Below, in pieces: positions 1-9,577 of a stretch of 64,000 nt of DNA. Both the position numbers and the translations under genes were made by a program. The notes beneath the pieces were generated by a model. That model worked only from the letters and a program-made list of their open reading frames with translations. It ran no database searches and was not told the DNA's origin. Origin of the DNA: Pollutiaquabacter aromativorans (GTDB lineage: Bacteria > Bacteroidota > Bacteroidia > AKYH767-A > 2013-40CM-41-45); NCBI GenBank assembly GCA_049177215.1, contig CP185379.1, forward strand, positions 3,224,001 to 3,288,000. The letters run 5' to 3'. Every line of letters starts with the position of its first letter. Positions within the stretch are counted from its first letter, which is position 1.

Positions 1-102
1 TTCTCGTTCATCGACAACGATACCCAGAAGATGGAGATGTTCCAGACCGAACAGGGCAAGGAGCGTAAAACCATGGAGATCGTCTTCAAGCGCAAGAAGT
101 AA
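1..102 (+). CDS. C-terminal end of an unidentified protein (partial)
   Basis: The window opens inside a reading frame of 33 codons that ends in TAA at 100-102. The residues are charged and alternate in a beta-strand fashion (MEMFQTEQGKERKTMEIVF, then basic residues). This resembles the last strands of DUF1579-type small proteins, but too little is visible for an assignment. A strong bidirectional terminator follows 15 bases later. Confidence 0.5.
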   Translation, partial: FSFIDNDTQKMEMFQTEQGKERKTMEIVFKRKK

Positions 103-116
103 TCGAACGGTGTAAA

Positions 117-154
117 TAAAAAGGCCGGATGTGTTCCAACACATCCGGCCTTTT
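117..154. terminator. Bidirectional rho-independent terminator
   Basis: An 11-bp GC-rich inverted repeat (GGCCGGATGTG / CACATCCGGCC) with a short loop is flanked by A residues on the left and T residues on the right. It separates the partial plus-strand gene from the convergent aldehyde dehydrogenase and can serve both. Confidence 0.85.
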
Positions 155-170
155 GTTGTTGGTATCAGGA

Positions 171-1729
171 TCAGATATCGAACTTGATGCCTTGCGCGAG
201 CGGCAGGTTCGTGGAGTAGTTGATCGTGTTGGTCTGACGACGCATGTACGCCTTCCAGGCATCGGAGCCGGATTCGCGACCGCCGCCGGTTTCTTTCTCG
301 CCACCGAACGCGCCGCCGATCTCGGCACCCGAAGTACCGATGTTCACGTTGGCGATACCGCAGTCGGAACCTTCGTGTGACAGGAACTGCTCCATCTCGC
401 GCATGTTCGTCGGTGAAGATCGCGGAGGAAAGTCCCTGCGGGACGTCGTTCTGCATCGCGATGGCTTCGTCGATGGTCTTGTACTTGAGCAGGTACAGGA
501 TCGGCGCGAACGTCTCTTCCTGTACGATGTGGAAGCTGTTCTTCGCTTCAACGATGCAGGGCTTCACGTAGCAGCCGCTTTCGTAGCCGTCGCCGGAGAG
601 TACGCCGCCTTCGACGATCATCTTGCCGCCTTCCTGCTTCGCCTTTTCGATGGCCTTGAGGTAAGCGTCGACCGCGCCTTTGTCGATCAGCGGACCGACG
701 TGGTTGTTCGCGTCGAGCGGATTGCCGATGCGCAATTGCGCGTAGGCTTTCTGGAGGACGCTGACGGTCTTGTCGTATACGCTTTCGTGCACGATCAGGC
801 GGCGGGTGGAGGTGCAGCGCTGTCCGGCCGTGCCGACCGCGCCGAAGACGGTACCGACCAGTACCATGTTCAGGTCGGCGTGTTCGGAAACGATGATGGC
901 GTTGTTGCCGCCGAGTTCGAGGATCGACTTGCCGAAGCGTTGCGCGACGGCGGAGGAAACGATGCGACCAACCCGCGTGGAGCCGGTGAACGAAACGAGC
1001 GGTACACGCTTGTCGTTGTTCATGCGGTCGCCCACATGATTGCCCACGAGTACGCAACTGACGCCTTCCGGAACGTTGTTGGCTTTCAGTACAGAAGCGA
1101 TGATGTTCTGACAAGCAACCGCGCAAAGCGGAACTTTCGAACTCGGCTTCCAGATGCACACGTCACCGCATACCCAGGCGATGGCCGCGTTCCAACTCCA
1201 TACGGCAACCGGGAAGTTGAAAGCGGAAATGATGCCGACGATGCCAAGCGGATGCCATTGCTCGTACATGCGATGCTTCGGGCGCTCGCTGTGCATGGTC
1301 AGGCCGTAGAGCTGGCGCGAGAGGCCGACCGCGAAATCGCAGATGTCGATCATCTCCTGCACTTCGCCCCAGTCCTTCCTGCAGGCTCTTGCCCATCTCA
1401 TACGAAACGAGCTTGCCCAGCGGGTCCTTGTACTTGCGGAACTGTTCGCCGATCTGCCGAACGATCTCCCCGCGTTTCGGTGCGGGCATGTTGCGCCACA
1501 CCTTGAAAGCTTCCTCCGCTGTGCGCAGGGTCTTTTCGTAATCGTCCGCCGTCGCTTGCTTCACCTTTCCGATGAGCGTGCCGTCGGCCGGGGAATATGA
1601 AGAGATGATCTCACCGTCCGATTCGGACCAGCGGGTGCCCGTTCCGGCGCCCGGGTTGATGTCTTTCAGGCCAAGTGCCTTCAGGGCTTCGGCAATGCCG
1701 TAGTCCTGGAGCGTGGTAGTGTCTTTCAT
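171..1729 (-). pseudogene. ALDH7-like aldehyde dehydrogenase (aminoadipate-semialdehyde type), two frameshifts
   Basis: Three consecutive frames on the minus strand join into one aldehyde dehydrogenase of about 515 residues. The parts match the NAD-dependent antiquitin/ALDH7 family, which oxidises alpha-aminoadipate semialdehyde in lysine breakdown. Visible pieces include the substrate-binding N-terminus, the nucleotide region with VSFTGSTRVG, the ELGGNNAI motif, the catalytic-Cys segment GTAGQRCTSTRR and the C-terminal SGAEIGGAFGGEKETGGGRE. A run of four C at 1367-1370 appears to carry one extra base, and a second extra base lies near 408-412. Everything else is conserved, so the breaks are recent mutations or assembly errors. 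The start MKDTTT at 1729 is preferred because a -7 promoter element sits just upstream; the in-frame ATG at 1747 lies upstream of that element. Family assignment is firm; whether an active enzyme is made is not. Confidence 0.85.
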
Positions 1730-1733
1730 GCCG

Positions 1734-1741
1734 CAAAGGTA
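1734..1741 (-). promoter_or_regulatory. Bacteroidota -7 promoter element of the aldehyde dehydrogenase
   Basis: TACCTTTG followed by C on the minus strand matches the TAnnTTTG consensus exactly. It ends only four bases before the ATG at 1729, so the transcript would be leaderless or nearly so. Confidence 0.6.
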
Positions 1742-1778
1742 CGGCAATAGCGGGAGGCATTGAAATGACTTTCGCTTT

Positions 1779-1811
1779 AAGTTGAAAGTTGAACGGTGGA
1801 AAGTTGAAAGA
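1779..1811. repeat. Degenerate 7-bp repeat (AAGTTGA family)
   Basis: Tandem AAGTTGA units with one diverged unit lie in the spacer upstream of the aldehyde dehydrogenase. They belong to a set of intergenic heptamer arrays in this window. Confidence 0.6.
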
Positions 1812-1881
1812 AAAACAGGTTTTAGACGAGGAATTCGGAAGGGTAGCTGGTAACTAAAAACTAATTCTCTTTCGCCCCATT

Positions 1882-1923
1882 AACCCGAAACCCGAAACTC
1901 GAAACGCGAAACCCGGAACACGC
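1882..1923. repeat. 7-bp tandem repeat (ACCCGAA family)
   Basis: Six units of a degenerate heptamer, ACCCGAA, ACCCGAA, ACTCGAA, ACGCGAA, ACCCGGA and ACACGCA, lie just upstream of the glycosyltransferase gene at 1963. No coding function is apparent. Confidence 0.75.
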
Positions 1924-1962
1924 ATCCGATTTTCCTTTTCAGATTCGCTATTTTGCCCCCTC

Positions 1963-3585
1963 ATGAACCGGCCGCCATTTCTATTACTCGCCCTGTATGC
2001 TTTCCTGGCGGCGGTCCTGTTCCCTTACCTGTGTTGGTACGTCAATAATCCCGACACCTTCCAGTACCTGATGATCACCCGGCACTATCTGGAAGGTGAC
2101 TTCCGGGAGGCGATCAATGGTTATTGGAGCCCATTGCTGAGCTGGCTGATGCTGCCGTTTACCGGGCAGGATTTCGGAGATATCCCGGCATTAAAAACAC
2201 TGCAATTGGTCATCGGAGCCGGGGTGCTGTGGACCTGGACCATCGTGTTGCGTCGTTCGGTTATGCCGGAGCCTTATGCGGAGGCTTTGTCGTATGCGGC
2301 GCTTCCATTTGTCCTGGCGTATGCTTTCCTGAGTCCGACCGCGGACCTGTTGTTTCTCTGGCTTACACTCGCGTTGTTTCGCTTTCTGGCTAAAGGTTCG
2401 GCCTTAACCGATGAACAGAACGCGAAACGATTCGCCTTGCTCGGCGCGCTTGCCTATTATGCGAAAGCATTCGGGTTGCCCTTGTTTTTATTCCTGCTGG
2501 TATCGGAATGGTGGCAGGTGCGCAAGCTAGCTGTCGGGAGACGACTCCTGCTGCGTGCTTTGGGGATTTTCCTCTTGCTCATCGCGCCCTGGGTGACAGC
2601 CATCAGTCTCAAGTATGGGCACTTTACGATCAGCGAGGCGGCCGCGTTCAACCGTAGTCCGGGTGTCGCACCCATGCCGGGACAGGTCATGCAGCTTCCG
2701 GTGCTCTCTAACGAACTGACGAAACCATCCGGTCCGCATGCGATCTGCGCCTGGGAAGAGCCGATGCAATTGTCCTGGACCGGACGCGTATCGGAACCGA
2801 CGTGTGTGGTCCCCGGATTCCTTCAGGTGCTGGAACGCAACCTGCTCACCATTTGGTATTTCGATTTCCAACGAACTGCCGGATGGGGACTACTCTTGCT
2901 GCTGGCACTTTTCCTGATCTTCCGCCATAAACTGCAACTACGACAGGAACCCTTGTCGCAGCGATCACGCCTGCTGGCCTGCTTGTTTCTGCTGGCGTTT
3001 TATGGCGGCTATAGTCTGATCCTTGTCCATACACGATACATCTGGATCAGCACCTGGATGATGCTGTTCCTGGCGGCGTTTTTCGCGGCGGCGATCGAAC
3101 AGGGAGGACGACCCTGGTTTTACCTGGCGCGTGTCCTCTTCCTGATCACCCTCTTAGTGGCCATCAAGCGGCCGGTCAAGGAGTTGTTGTTCGGCAATGA
3201 CCGTGATGTGCCTGCGATCTGGATCTGGAAAGCCGTTCGGCAGCCGTTACAGACGATGGACGTATTGTACCAACAGGATCGGCAACTGCAGGAGGCGACG
3301 TATTACCTGCGGTCGCTGAAATTGCTCGACGGACCGATCGCTTCCCGGTATTCGGAAAACCCGGATCGACATCGTTACTCGTCTTCGCTGTTCGTAGCCT
3401 ATCACAACAAGACACCGTATCGCGGACAGATCAACGACCGGCAAGCCGGAGCGTTGGAGGTGATCCGGGAATCAGGCGCGAAGTATTTTCTCCTGTGGCA
3501 TGAACCCGATACCACCTGGCAGGGCGCTTTTCCGCTATTTCAGAGCGGAGAATTGAAAGTGTTCCCGGTTCCGTCCGGGCCCTGA
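1963..3585 (+). CDS. GT-C fold membrane glycosyltransferase (ArnT/PMT-like)
   Basis: A 540-residue polytopic membrane protein. The first helix (residues 5-27) is followed by an extracytoplasmic loop with N-P-D31-T and a basic/aromatic stretch before the next helix. A conserved acidic residue at this place is the hallmark of GT-C enzymes, which transfer sugars from polyprenyl-phosphate donors on the outer face of the inner membrane. About ten hydrophobic segments are visible up to residue ~400, then a soluble C-terminal domain. The acceptor cannot be told. The start is the only ATG before the first helix; a near-consensus -7 element (TATTTTGC) lies eight bases upstream. The gene ends four bases before the convergent gene at 3590. 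Confidence 0.7.
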   Translation: MNRPPFLLLALYAFLAAVLFPYLCWYVNNPDTFQYLMITRHYLEGDFREAINGYWSPLLSWLMLPFTGQDFGDIPALKTLQLVIGAGVLWTWTIVLRRSVMPEPYAEALSYAALPFVLAYAFLSPTADLLFLWLTLALFRFLAKGSALTDEQNAKRFALLGALAYYAKAFGLPLFLFLLVSEWWQVRKLAVGRRLLLRALGIFLLLIAPWVTAISLKYGHFTISEAAAFNRSPGVAPMPGQVMQLPVLSNELTKPSGPHAICAWEEPMQLSWTGRVSEPTCVVPGFLQVLERNLLTIWYFDFQRTAGWGLLLLLALFLIFRHKLQLRQEPLSQRSRLLACLFLLAFYGGYSLILVHTRYIWISTWMMLFLAAFFAAAIEQGGRPWFYLARVLFLITLLVAIKRPVKELLFGNDRDVPAIWIWKAVRQPLQTMDVLYQQDRQLQEATYYLRSLKLLDGPIASRYSENPDRHRYSSSLFVAYHNKTPYRGQINDRQAGALEVIRESGAKYFLLWHEPDTTWQGAFPLFQSGELKVFPVPSGP

Positions 3586-3589
3586 CCGG

Positions 3590-4981
3590 TCACTCGAGTT
3601 GCTCCAGTAACCAGGCGCGGTCGGAGATGTGATCGACGCTTCGGATCTCCTCCGCCAGCGCTTTGCGTTTTGATTCGGAGTCGCTGCTCCGGAAAATTTT
3701 CAGCGCGTAGCGGATGAAGTTTTCGTAGATCTTACGTTGATAGGCGCTCACCAGCTTATTGCGGCGCAGGAAGATCTTGAATGCCGAGATGTGGTGTAGC
3801 AACGATTCGGATTCGTAGGTTTCGAAATAAACTTTTAACAGGATGGACCGCGCGTCGAGCTGATAGTAGAGGTCGGTGAACTCGACGGTTTGCAGCAACT
3901 TGACTGCCTGGCGGTATTGCTTCCGGTAGTAACACAGCATGGCTGAGTTATAGGTGTGGGCATTGTCACGTTCATTCGGCGGCAGATGGTGGAGGTGGAG
4001 TTCGATGAAGTCGGCCACCCAGGCTTCCTGCCGCAGGCGCAACCCGAGGGTAACGATGTTCTTGTATTCCCAGGGCGAGAGGTAGTCGTGGCGCATCAAT
4101 CGTTCATCGGCGAGGATGTTTTGGTAAATGCCGAACAACCGCTCACGGTAAACCTCGTCGCCGAGGTTGATGCGGCGGATGCAGTGGTTCTTGACGTATT
4201 GATAGACGTTGTTCAGGTCTTCGACGGAAAAGCGATCACGATGCGCTTCGAGCAGTTGCAGCAACGACTGGAACGCGGTCTCGGGTTCCGGTCCGCTGAG
4301 TAGTTGCAGGACCTGGTAGTAGGTTTCGATGAGCGGGGAACCGAGAAATTGATTGCGCAGCACATGCCGCGTGATCTCGTCGATCAGGGAAACGTCGAAT
4401 TCCCGCGCAAGGACGTTTCGATAGTTGATCCGTTCGCACTGCAATTGCAGCTTGCGCAGGAAGTAGAAGCGATCGAGGTTGTCGGCGAGTTCTACGTAGT
4501 CCGTCACTTCATCACGCGCGCCGTGTTGTGCGGCGAACTCCTGCCGGATCTCCGCCGCGCGATAGTGCCGGTGAAAGTGTTTCGCGCTTTCATGGCGGTC
4601 GATGCTCTCGAATCGTCTTGCCGCGTGTTGATAGGCCTTGGATGTTTCACGCGCGTGCAAGGCTTCGAGTTGCAGCAGGGCGCTTTCTTCTTTTTCGCCT
4701 GCAAGCTGACGAAGCAGGAAGAAGTGTTCCAACCGTTCTGTGAAATCCGACAAGAGATAGCGCAGCTGCTGATCGTCAAAGGGCTGTTGCGGAAAGAGCT
4801 GCCCGTACAATTCAGTCTTTGGCAACTCCTGCGTCGACAAAGGCAAGGTTTCCAATAGCTGCAGTAACCGGGGGTATTCAGGAGCCGGAAGGAAGTAGGG
4901 GGAAGTCAAATACGCCGAAAACGCTGCTTTTTCGTGCGATTTGAGCGCATGGAGCAATTCAAGTACCTTAATCGTGCGCAT
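3590..4981 (-). CDS. Conserved Bacteroidota protein of unknown function, helical-repeat type
   Basis: A 463-residue soluble protein without signal peptide or membrane segment. The N-terminus (MRTIKVLELLHALKSHEKAA, then a segment with SPYF) resembles a family of hypothetical proteins common in Chitinophagales- and Saprospiria-like Bacteroidota. The remainder is almost entirely amphipathic helices with many Leu, Arg, Tyr and Gln, suggesting TPR-like helical repeats. No catalytic motif was found. The start at 4981 is preferred over the ATG at 5059 because the upstream 26 residues look non-native. It converges on the glycosyltransferase with almost no spacer. Confidence 0.7.
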   Translation of the reverse strand: MRTIKVLELLHALKSHEKAAFSAYLTSPYFLPAPEYPRLLQLLETLPLSTQELPKTELYGQLFPQQPFDDQQLRYLLSDFTERLEHFFLLRQLAGEKEESALLQLEALHARETSKAYQHAARRFESIDRHESAKHFHRHYRAAEIRQEFAAQHGARDEVTDYVELADNLDRFYFLRKLQLQCERINYRNVLAREFDVSLIDEITRHVLRNQFLGSPLIETYYQVLQLLSGPEPETAFQSLLQLLEAHRDRFSVEDLNNVYQYVKNHCIRRINLGDEVYRERLFGIYQNILADERLMRHDYLSPWEYKNIVTLGLRLRQEAWVADFIELHLHHLPPNERDNAHTYNSAMLCYYRKQYRQAVKLLQTVEFTDLYYQLDARSILLKVYFETYESESLLHHISAFKIFLRRNKLVSAYQRKIYENFIRYALKIFRSSDSESKRKALAEEIRSVDHISDRAWLLEQLE

Positions 4982-5119
4982 TTCAGACTCCGGACTTCCT
5001 GCATCTAAACTAATCCAAATTCGACAAACACCCAATAATTTAGGCAAATAAACAGCCAAAATATCTCAAATTCATAATATAAGTACAGTATTGATATTCG
5101 ACAAACTGCCATTTCTGTA

Positions 5120-5151
5120 TTTGTTCCAGCCTTCCTCTGCCCCTACGTTTG
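5120..5151 (+). promoter_or_regulatory. Promoter of the large T9SS cargo gene
   Basis: TTTG at 5120-5123 (-33) and TACGTTTG at 5144-5151 (-7) are 20 bases apart, a near-perfect sigma-ABfr-type Bacteroidota promoter. The coding start is 47 bases downstream. Confidence 0.7.
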
Positions 5152-5197
5152 TATCGGTAAATCATGTCTGACGACCCCCGAGCAAACACATACGACC

Positions 5198-8100
5198 ATG
5201 AAAAACTTCCTCCACCTGCTGCTTCTCTTCGTGCTGGGACTCTTTGGCCCGGCTGGCACGAATGCCGCGACCTACTACTGGGTGGGCGGTTCCGGTAACT
5301 GGAGCGACTACGCCACGCACTGGGCAACCAGTAGCGGCGGCTCCACCTTCCACGCTTCCATCCCTACGATCAATGACGATGTGGTGATCGACGCCGCTTC
5401 GTTCACCGCAACGGGTCAGGTGCTGAACCTCGACTCCACCTTCTACTACTGTAACAGCATGAGCTGGGCGGGTGTCCAGTTCAATCCGACCTTTGAAGGC
5501 AACGGCGCTACGCTGAACCTGCGTGGCAGCATCGCATTCTCCGCCGGTATGACCTTGTCCAATGTCAACCTGGTGATGAGCGCCACAACCGGTTCGCACA
5601 CCATCGACCTGGCCGGACAATACGCGTATGCCGTAACGATCGACGCGAACGCGTCCTACTCCTTGTCTTCGCCACTGACTTGCATCGGTCCGGTCGACCT
5701 GCGTGCAGGAAGTCTTAACGCGAATGCCTTTGATATATCCTGTGGCGGATTCAACGCGGGCGTAGGCACCACGCTGGTGCTTGGCGACATCACGCTTTCG
5801 GTCAACGGCGGAAGCAACGAGATCTTTACGCGCACGATCACGTTGGATGTCATGCCATCCGGCGCCGATCAAACCTCCGTGCATTTCAATTGCGTAAGCG
5901 GCGAAATGGATTGTATCAACAACACCACGCCGTTCGACTCCCTAATTTTCCAGAATGCCGCCACCTTGCGGGCCTGCCAGGCCAACTACGCGAGCGCGAC
6001 CAATACCTCGTACGCGCTGAACTCGATTCTCGGCACCGGCGAATTCTCCACCAGTATCCTCCTGGAGAATTGTACGATCAACCAACTCAACGGTAAGCTC
6101 GTGTACCTGATGTCGGGCACCACCTCGAGCATCTACAACCTCAACCTGAATTCATCGTGCTCCGACATGGGCCGGCTGAGCACGTCCTATGCCGGCGCTC
6201 CTCCCGCAACACTGAACGCGGCTTCCGGCACGATCTCCATCGACTACGCCATCCTCGAAGGCATCCAGGCCAGCGGCGGCGCGACTTTCAATGCGAACAA
6301 CGTCATCGACCTGGGAGGAAACAGCGGCTGGAACATCTCGGCGCTGGTAACGCGTGACCTTTATTGGGTGGGTGGTACCGGCGACTGGAACGACCCGAAC
6401 CACTGGTCGCTCTCAAGCGGAGGCGCTTCGGCCGGTTGTACCCCCAATCGTTTGGACAATGTCTTCTTCGACGCGAATTCACTTGGCGCCGGCGACACCG
6501 TTTATCTTCCTCACCTGGAACAGTACGCCGGCGACCTGACCGTGAACGGCGTAACCGGGTCGCCGACTTTCTTCGGTGACTACATCACCCTGTACGGTTC
6601 ACTGGACCTCAACCACCAGATGAACTGGCGCCTTTACCAAACTCACCTGCGCTCTCCCAGAACCGGCAGCATCCTGCGCACAACCGGCACGCCCTTTATG
6701 TACCTGACCTACGGCGACTCCTGTTGGTATACGTTGCAGGACTCGCTGTATGCCGAATGGATCTATCAGCAAAACGGGAACGTCGATTACAACGGCCAGA
6801 ATGTCAACACCCGGTTGCTGTCGGGTTATCCTGCCGCACAAGCCATTACGGCCAACAGCACGTTCTACCTGAAGGACATGTACTTCGACGGAACCTTCAT
6901 CGGCTCCGCAACTACCGACATCATCTTTGATAAAGGACCCGCGTATTGCCGAAACAACCGGGCCAGCCAGTTTCGCAATATGTACTTCATTGAGCGGGGA
7001 TTCCTGTCCGACAGCGTCACAGTCGCCTCGCTTGTCGCGGATCAGGCACTCGATATCGGCAATGCCAATACGATCGGATTCGCCCAGTTCTATCATGATG
7101 TAACTGTTAGCGGCAGCAACTCGATCGACGATTTGCGGCTCAGCAACGGCGGCTTCAATTATTCGCAAGCGCCCGGAGAAACCCTCACCCTGGGGACCAA
7201 CCTGCAGGTTCAGGCCGATTGTAACGGCCTCGCAGGCATCCGTTCCACGGTGTCGGGAACACCGACAAACATCAGCATGACAAGTGGCAGCGTTACCGTC
7301 GACTACGTTTCACTCAACAGTGTAGCGGCAGGCGGAGGCGCGAGCTTTACCGCAAACAATTCCGTGGACGGTGGCAATAATACCGGCTGGACCATCAACT
7401 CACCGGCTCCGCGTACGGTGTACTGGGTTGGCGGTTCTGGCAACTGGAGTGATCCCACGCATTGGTCGCTCTCGACCGGCGGCGCATCCGGCGCCTGTGT
7501 ACCAGCGGCAATCGATCAGGTGATCTTCGATGGCAATTCCGGTCTCGCCAGCGGAATACTGACACTCGACGTCACCAACGTCAGCGCTGCGGGCATCGAC
7601 TTCTCCGCGGCCGGGAGTGATATCACCGTCAACGGTACGACCATCAGCGTTACCGGCGACCTTGCACTGGCACCGGTGATGAATTGGAACGTTGCCACCA
7701 CGAACCTGCTGCCGGGAGCTTCCGGCATCGATCTGACGAGCAACGCCACGGAGTTGGATTCGGTAACGATCAATGGAACCGGCCCGGTTACGCTGCTGGA
7801 TGCATGCGCCGGAATCCAACTGCAGCTCCTGAATGGCAACCTGGACGCCGACGGGAATGATATCACCATGAGCCGGATGACAAGCAATTTGGGCACCGAT
7901 GTCAACTTCGGGCCGATGACGCTGACGGTATCTTATTTCTACCTGCAGGGAAGTCTCAGCAATTCCCGCCAGGCCGACGTGGTGATGCGTTGGCTGGCAC
8001 CCGTATACAGCAGTTTGGGTTATGATTTCCGAACCACCGGCGCGTTCCGCAACATCACGGTACTCGACATCGGCGCCCGCTTCTTCCTTAATAGTTTCGT

Positions 8101-9502
8101 CTGCGAACAGTTCACTGCCTATCAGTACGTGAACGTGTATTCGCAGTTGGCCAGTGATTCCATCCGGAAGGCCATTTTCTTCGACGACTTCGCCATGAGC
8201 GGAAATATCGTCTGCGACACCATCTTCCTGAACAACCCCGGCAAGACCTCGAACCTCGGTGGCAACATCACCTTCTCCGAGTTGGTCTGCAACGGAACAC
8301 CCGCTTTCCCGGTCTTCCTGAAAGGCAATCCGATCGCGCTACTGAACAAAACTTCCGGGCAGGTGTGTATTGCGAATGCGCTTCTGCAGGACGTGACGGT
8401 AGGCGGCGGCGCGACCTTCAACGCGGGCAATGGTTGTGTGGACCTCGGCGGCAACACCGGCTGGACCTTCGCGCCCTGTACCGTGGTCAGCAATGTATGG
8501 CCGGGTGATGCCAACTACGACCTGGTTTGCAATAACAGCGACATCCTTGATATCGGGGTGGCCTTCGGCCAGACCGGTCCGGTACGTGCCGGCGCTACAC
8601 TGAGCTGGACCGCACAGGCCGCTACCGATTTCAACGGATGGTTTGTCAGCGCGGTCAACTTCAAACATGCCGACTGCGACGGCGACGGCACCGTCGGATT
8701 CGCCGATACACTGGCGGTGAACCAGAACTACGGACAAACCCATCCGGCGCGGCTACAGCCGACACCTGCTCAGATTGACGCGGCCCTGCCTCCGCTGGTG
8801 ATCGACGCTACGCCCGATACGGTAGCTCCGGGCGCCACGGTGAACGTGGCCATTCAGTTGGGCACGATCACACAGGCCGTTGATAGTCTGTACGGCATCG
8901 CCTTCACCGTCTATTATGATCCGACTGTGGTGGATACCAATTCGCTGGTGACCGACTTCAGCACGAGCTGGCTCGGTACGGCGGGTGTCGATCTCATCAC
9001 CTTCTATCGCCACACGCCCTCGGCCGGCCGCATCGACTTCGCATTGGTGCGCAACGACGGACAGAACGTGTTCGGCGGCTTCGGCGACATTGCCTTGTTT
9101 GATGTCGTCATCGTCGACAACATTTCTACGCTGACCGACGCCTTGTTCACGCCGGGTAATCTCCGGGCCATCACCGCCTCGCAGTTCCCGCTCTTGTTCG
9201 GAAGCCAGAACGACCGTGTCGTGCTGGATCCCACGCTGACGCGTGTTCCGGTTCCGGACCTCTCCACACGCTTTGTGGTCTTCCCGAACCCGGCCGCACA
9301 TACCGTCATTGTTCGCAGCAAGGACATACAGGTGATGGAAGTAGCCCTCTTTGATCTCGGCGGACAATGCGTCTTCCGCGACCAGACCGGACAAGCCGAG
9401 ACCCGCATAGCCGTTGACGCGATCGCGCTCGGCATCTATCAACTGCGCGTGGTCACCGATGCCGGTGTGTACAACAAGAAAATAGAAGTATTACGACGCT
9501 GA
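5198..9502 (+). CDS. Large secreted T9SS cargo protein with lamin-like repeats, dockerin-like and cohesin-like parts
   Basis: 1434 residues with a signal peptide (1-24). Three long modules each open with a W-V-G-G-[ST]-G-[ND]-W-[SN]-D signature followed by H-W and SSGG/STGG, starting near residues 26, 387 and 742; each module is about 355 residues and rich in Asn, Thr and Gly, as in beta-helical surface proteins. Near residue 1105 a dockerin-like segment carries two Ca-binding-like loops (GDANYDLVCNNSD and DCDGDGTVGFAD). Residues ~1195-1310 look like a cohesin-type beta-sandwich. A type A T9SS sorting domain (starting FVVFPNPAAH) closes the protein, so it should cross the outer membrane through the type IX system and be anchored or released. 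Ligand unknown. The gene stands alone between its own promoter and a terminator. Confidence 0.8.
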   Translation: MKNFLHLLLLFVLGLFGPAGTNAATYYWVGGSGNWSDYATHWATSSGGSTFHASIPTINDDVVIDAASFTATGQVLNLDSTFYYCNSMSWAGVQFNPTFEGNGATLNLRGSIAFSAGMTLSNVNLVMSATTGSHTIDLAGQYAYAVTIDANASYSLSSPLTCIGPVDLRAGSLNANAFDISCGGFNAGVGTTLVLGDITLSVNGGSNEIFTRTITLDVMPSGADQTSVHFNCVSGEMDCINNTTPFDSLIFQNAATLRACQANYASATNTSYALNSILGTGEFSTSILLENCTINQLNGKLVYLMSGTTSSIYNLNLNSSCSDMGRLSTSYAGAPPATLNAASGTISIDYAILEGIQASGGATFNANNVIDLGGNSGWNISALVTRDLYWVGGTGDWNDPNHWSLSSGGASAGCTPNRLDNVFFDANSLGAGDTVYLPHLEQYAGDLTVNGVTGSPTFFGDYITLYGSLDLNHQMNWRLYQTHLRSPRTGSILRTTGTPFMYLTYGDSCWYTLQDSLYAEWIYQQNGNVDYNGQNVNTRLLSGYPAAQAITANSTFYLKDMYFDGTFIGSATTDIIFDKGPAYCRNNRASQFRNMYFIERGFLSDSVTVASLVADQALDIGNANTIGFAQFYHDVTVSGSNSIDDLRLSNGGFNYSQAPGETLTLGTNLQVQADCNGLAGIRSTVSGTPTNISMTSGSVTVDYVSLNSVAAGGGASFTANNSVDGGNNTGWTINSPAPRTVYWVGGSGNWSDPTHWSLSTGGASGACVPAAIDQVIFDGNSGLASGILTLDVTNVSAAGIDFSAAGSDITVNGTTISVTGDLALAPVMNWNVATTNLLPGASGIDLTSNATELDSVTINGTGPVTLLDACAGIQLQLLNGNLDADGNDITMSRMTSNLGTDVNFGPMTLTVSYFYLQGSLSNSRQADVVMRWLAPVYSSLGYDFRTTGAFRNITVLDIGARFFLNSFVCEQFTAYQYVNVYSQLASDSIRKAIFFDDFAMSGNIVCDTIFLNNPGKTSNLGGNITFSELVCNGTPAFPVFLKGNPIALLNKTSGQVCIANALLQDVTVGGGATFNAGNGCVDLGGNTGWTFAPCTVVSNVWPGDANYDLVCNNSDILDIGVAFGQTGPVRAGATLSWTAQAATDFNGWFVSAVNFKHADCDGDGTVGFADTLAVNQNYGQTHPARLQPTPAQIDAALPPLVIDATPDTVAPGATVNVAIQLGTITQAVDSLYGIAFTVYYDPTVVDTNSLVTDFSTSWLGTAGVDLITFYRHTPSAGRIDFALVRNDGQNVFGGFGDIALFDVVIVDNISTLTDALFTPGNLRAITASQFPLLFGSQNDRVVLDPTLTRVPVPDLSTRFVVFPNPAAHTVIVRSKDIQVMEVALFDLGGQCVFRDQTGQAETRIAVDAIALGIYQLRVVTDAGVYNKKIEVLRR

Positions 9503-9531
9503 TTTGTTCCTGTTTCTGTTCCCCTTCTGTG

Positions 9532-9564
9532 AAGGCCGCCCCGGTGTGTGTGGGCGGCCTTTAT
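9532..9564 (+). terminator. Rho-independent terminator
   Basis: The GGCCGCCC / GGGCGGCC stem with a GT-rich loop, flanked by AA and TTT, lies 30 bases after the stop of the T9SS gene and before the convergent gene at 9578. Confidence 0.8.
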
Positions 9565-9577
9565 TCATTCCGGGGGA

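Noticed and set aside
244..1506. 420-codon open frame on the plus strand
   Set aside because: It is antisense to the aldehyde dehydrogenase, whose frames match the family; the composition of the plus-strand product is unlike a real protein.
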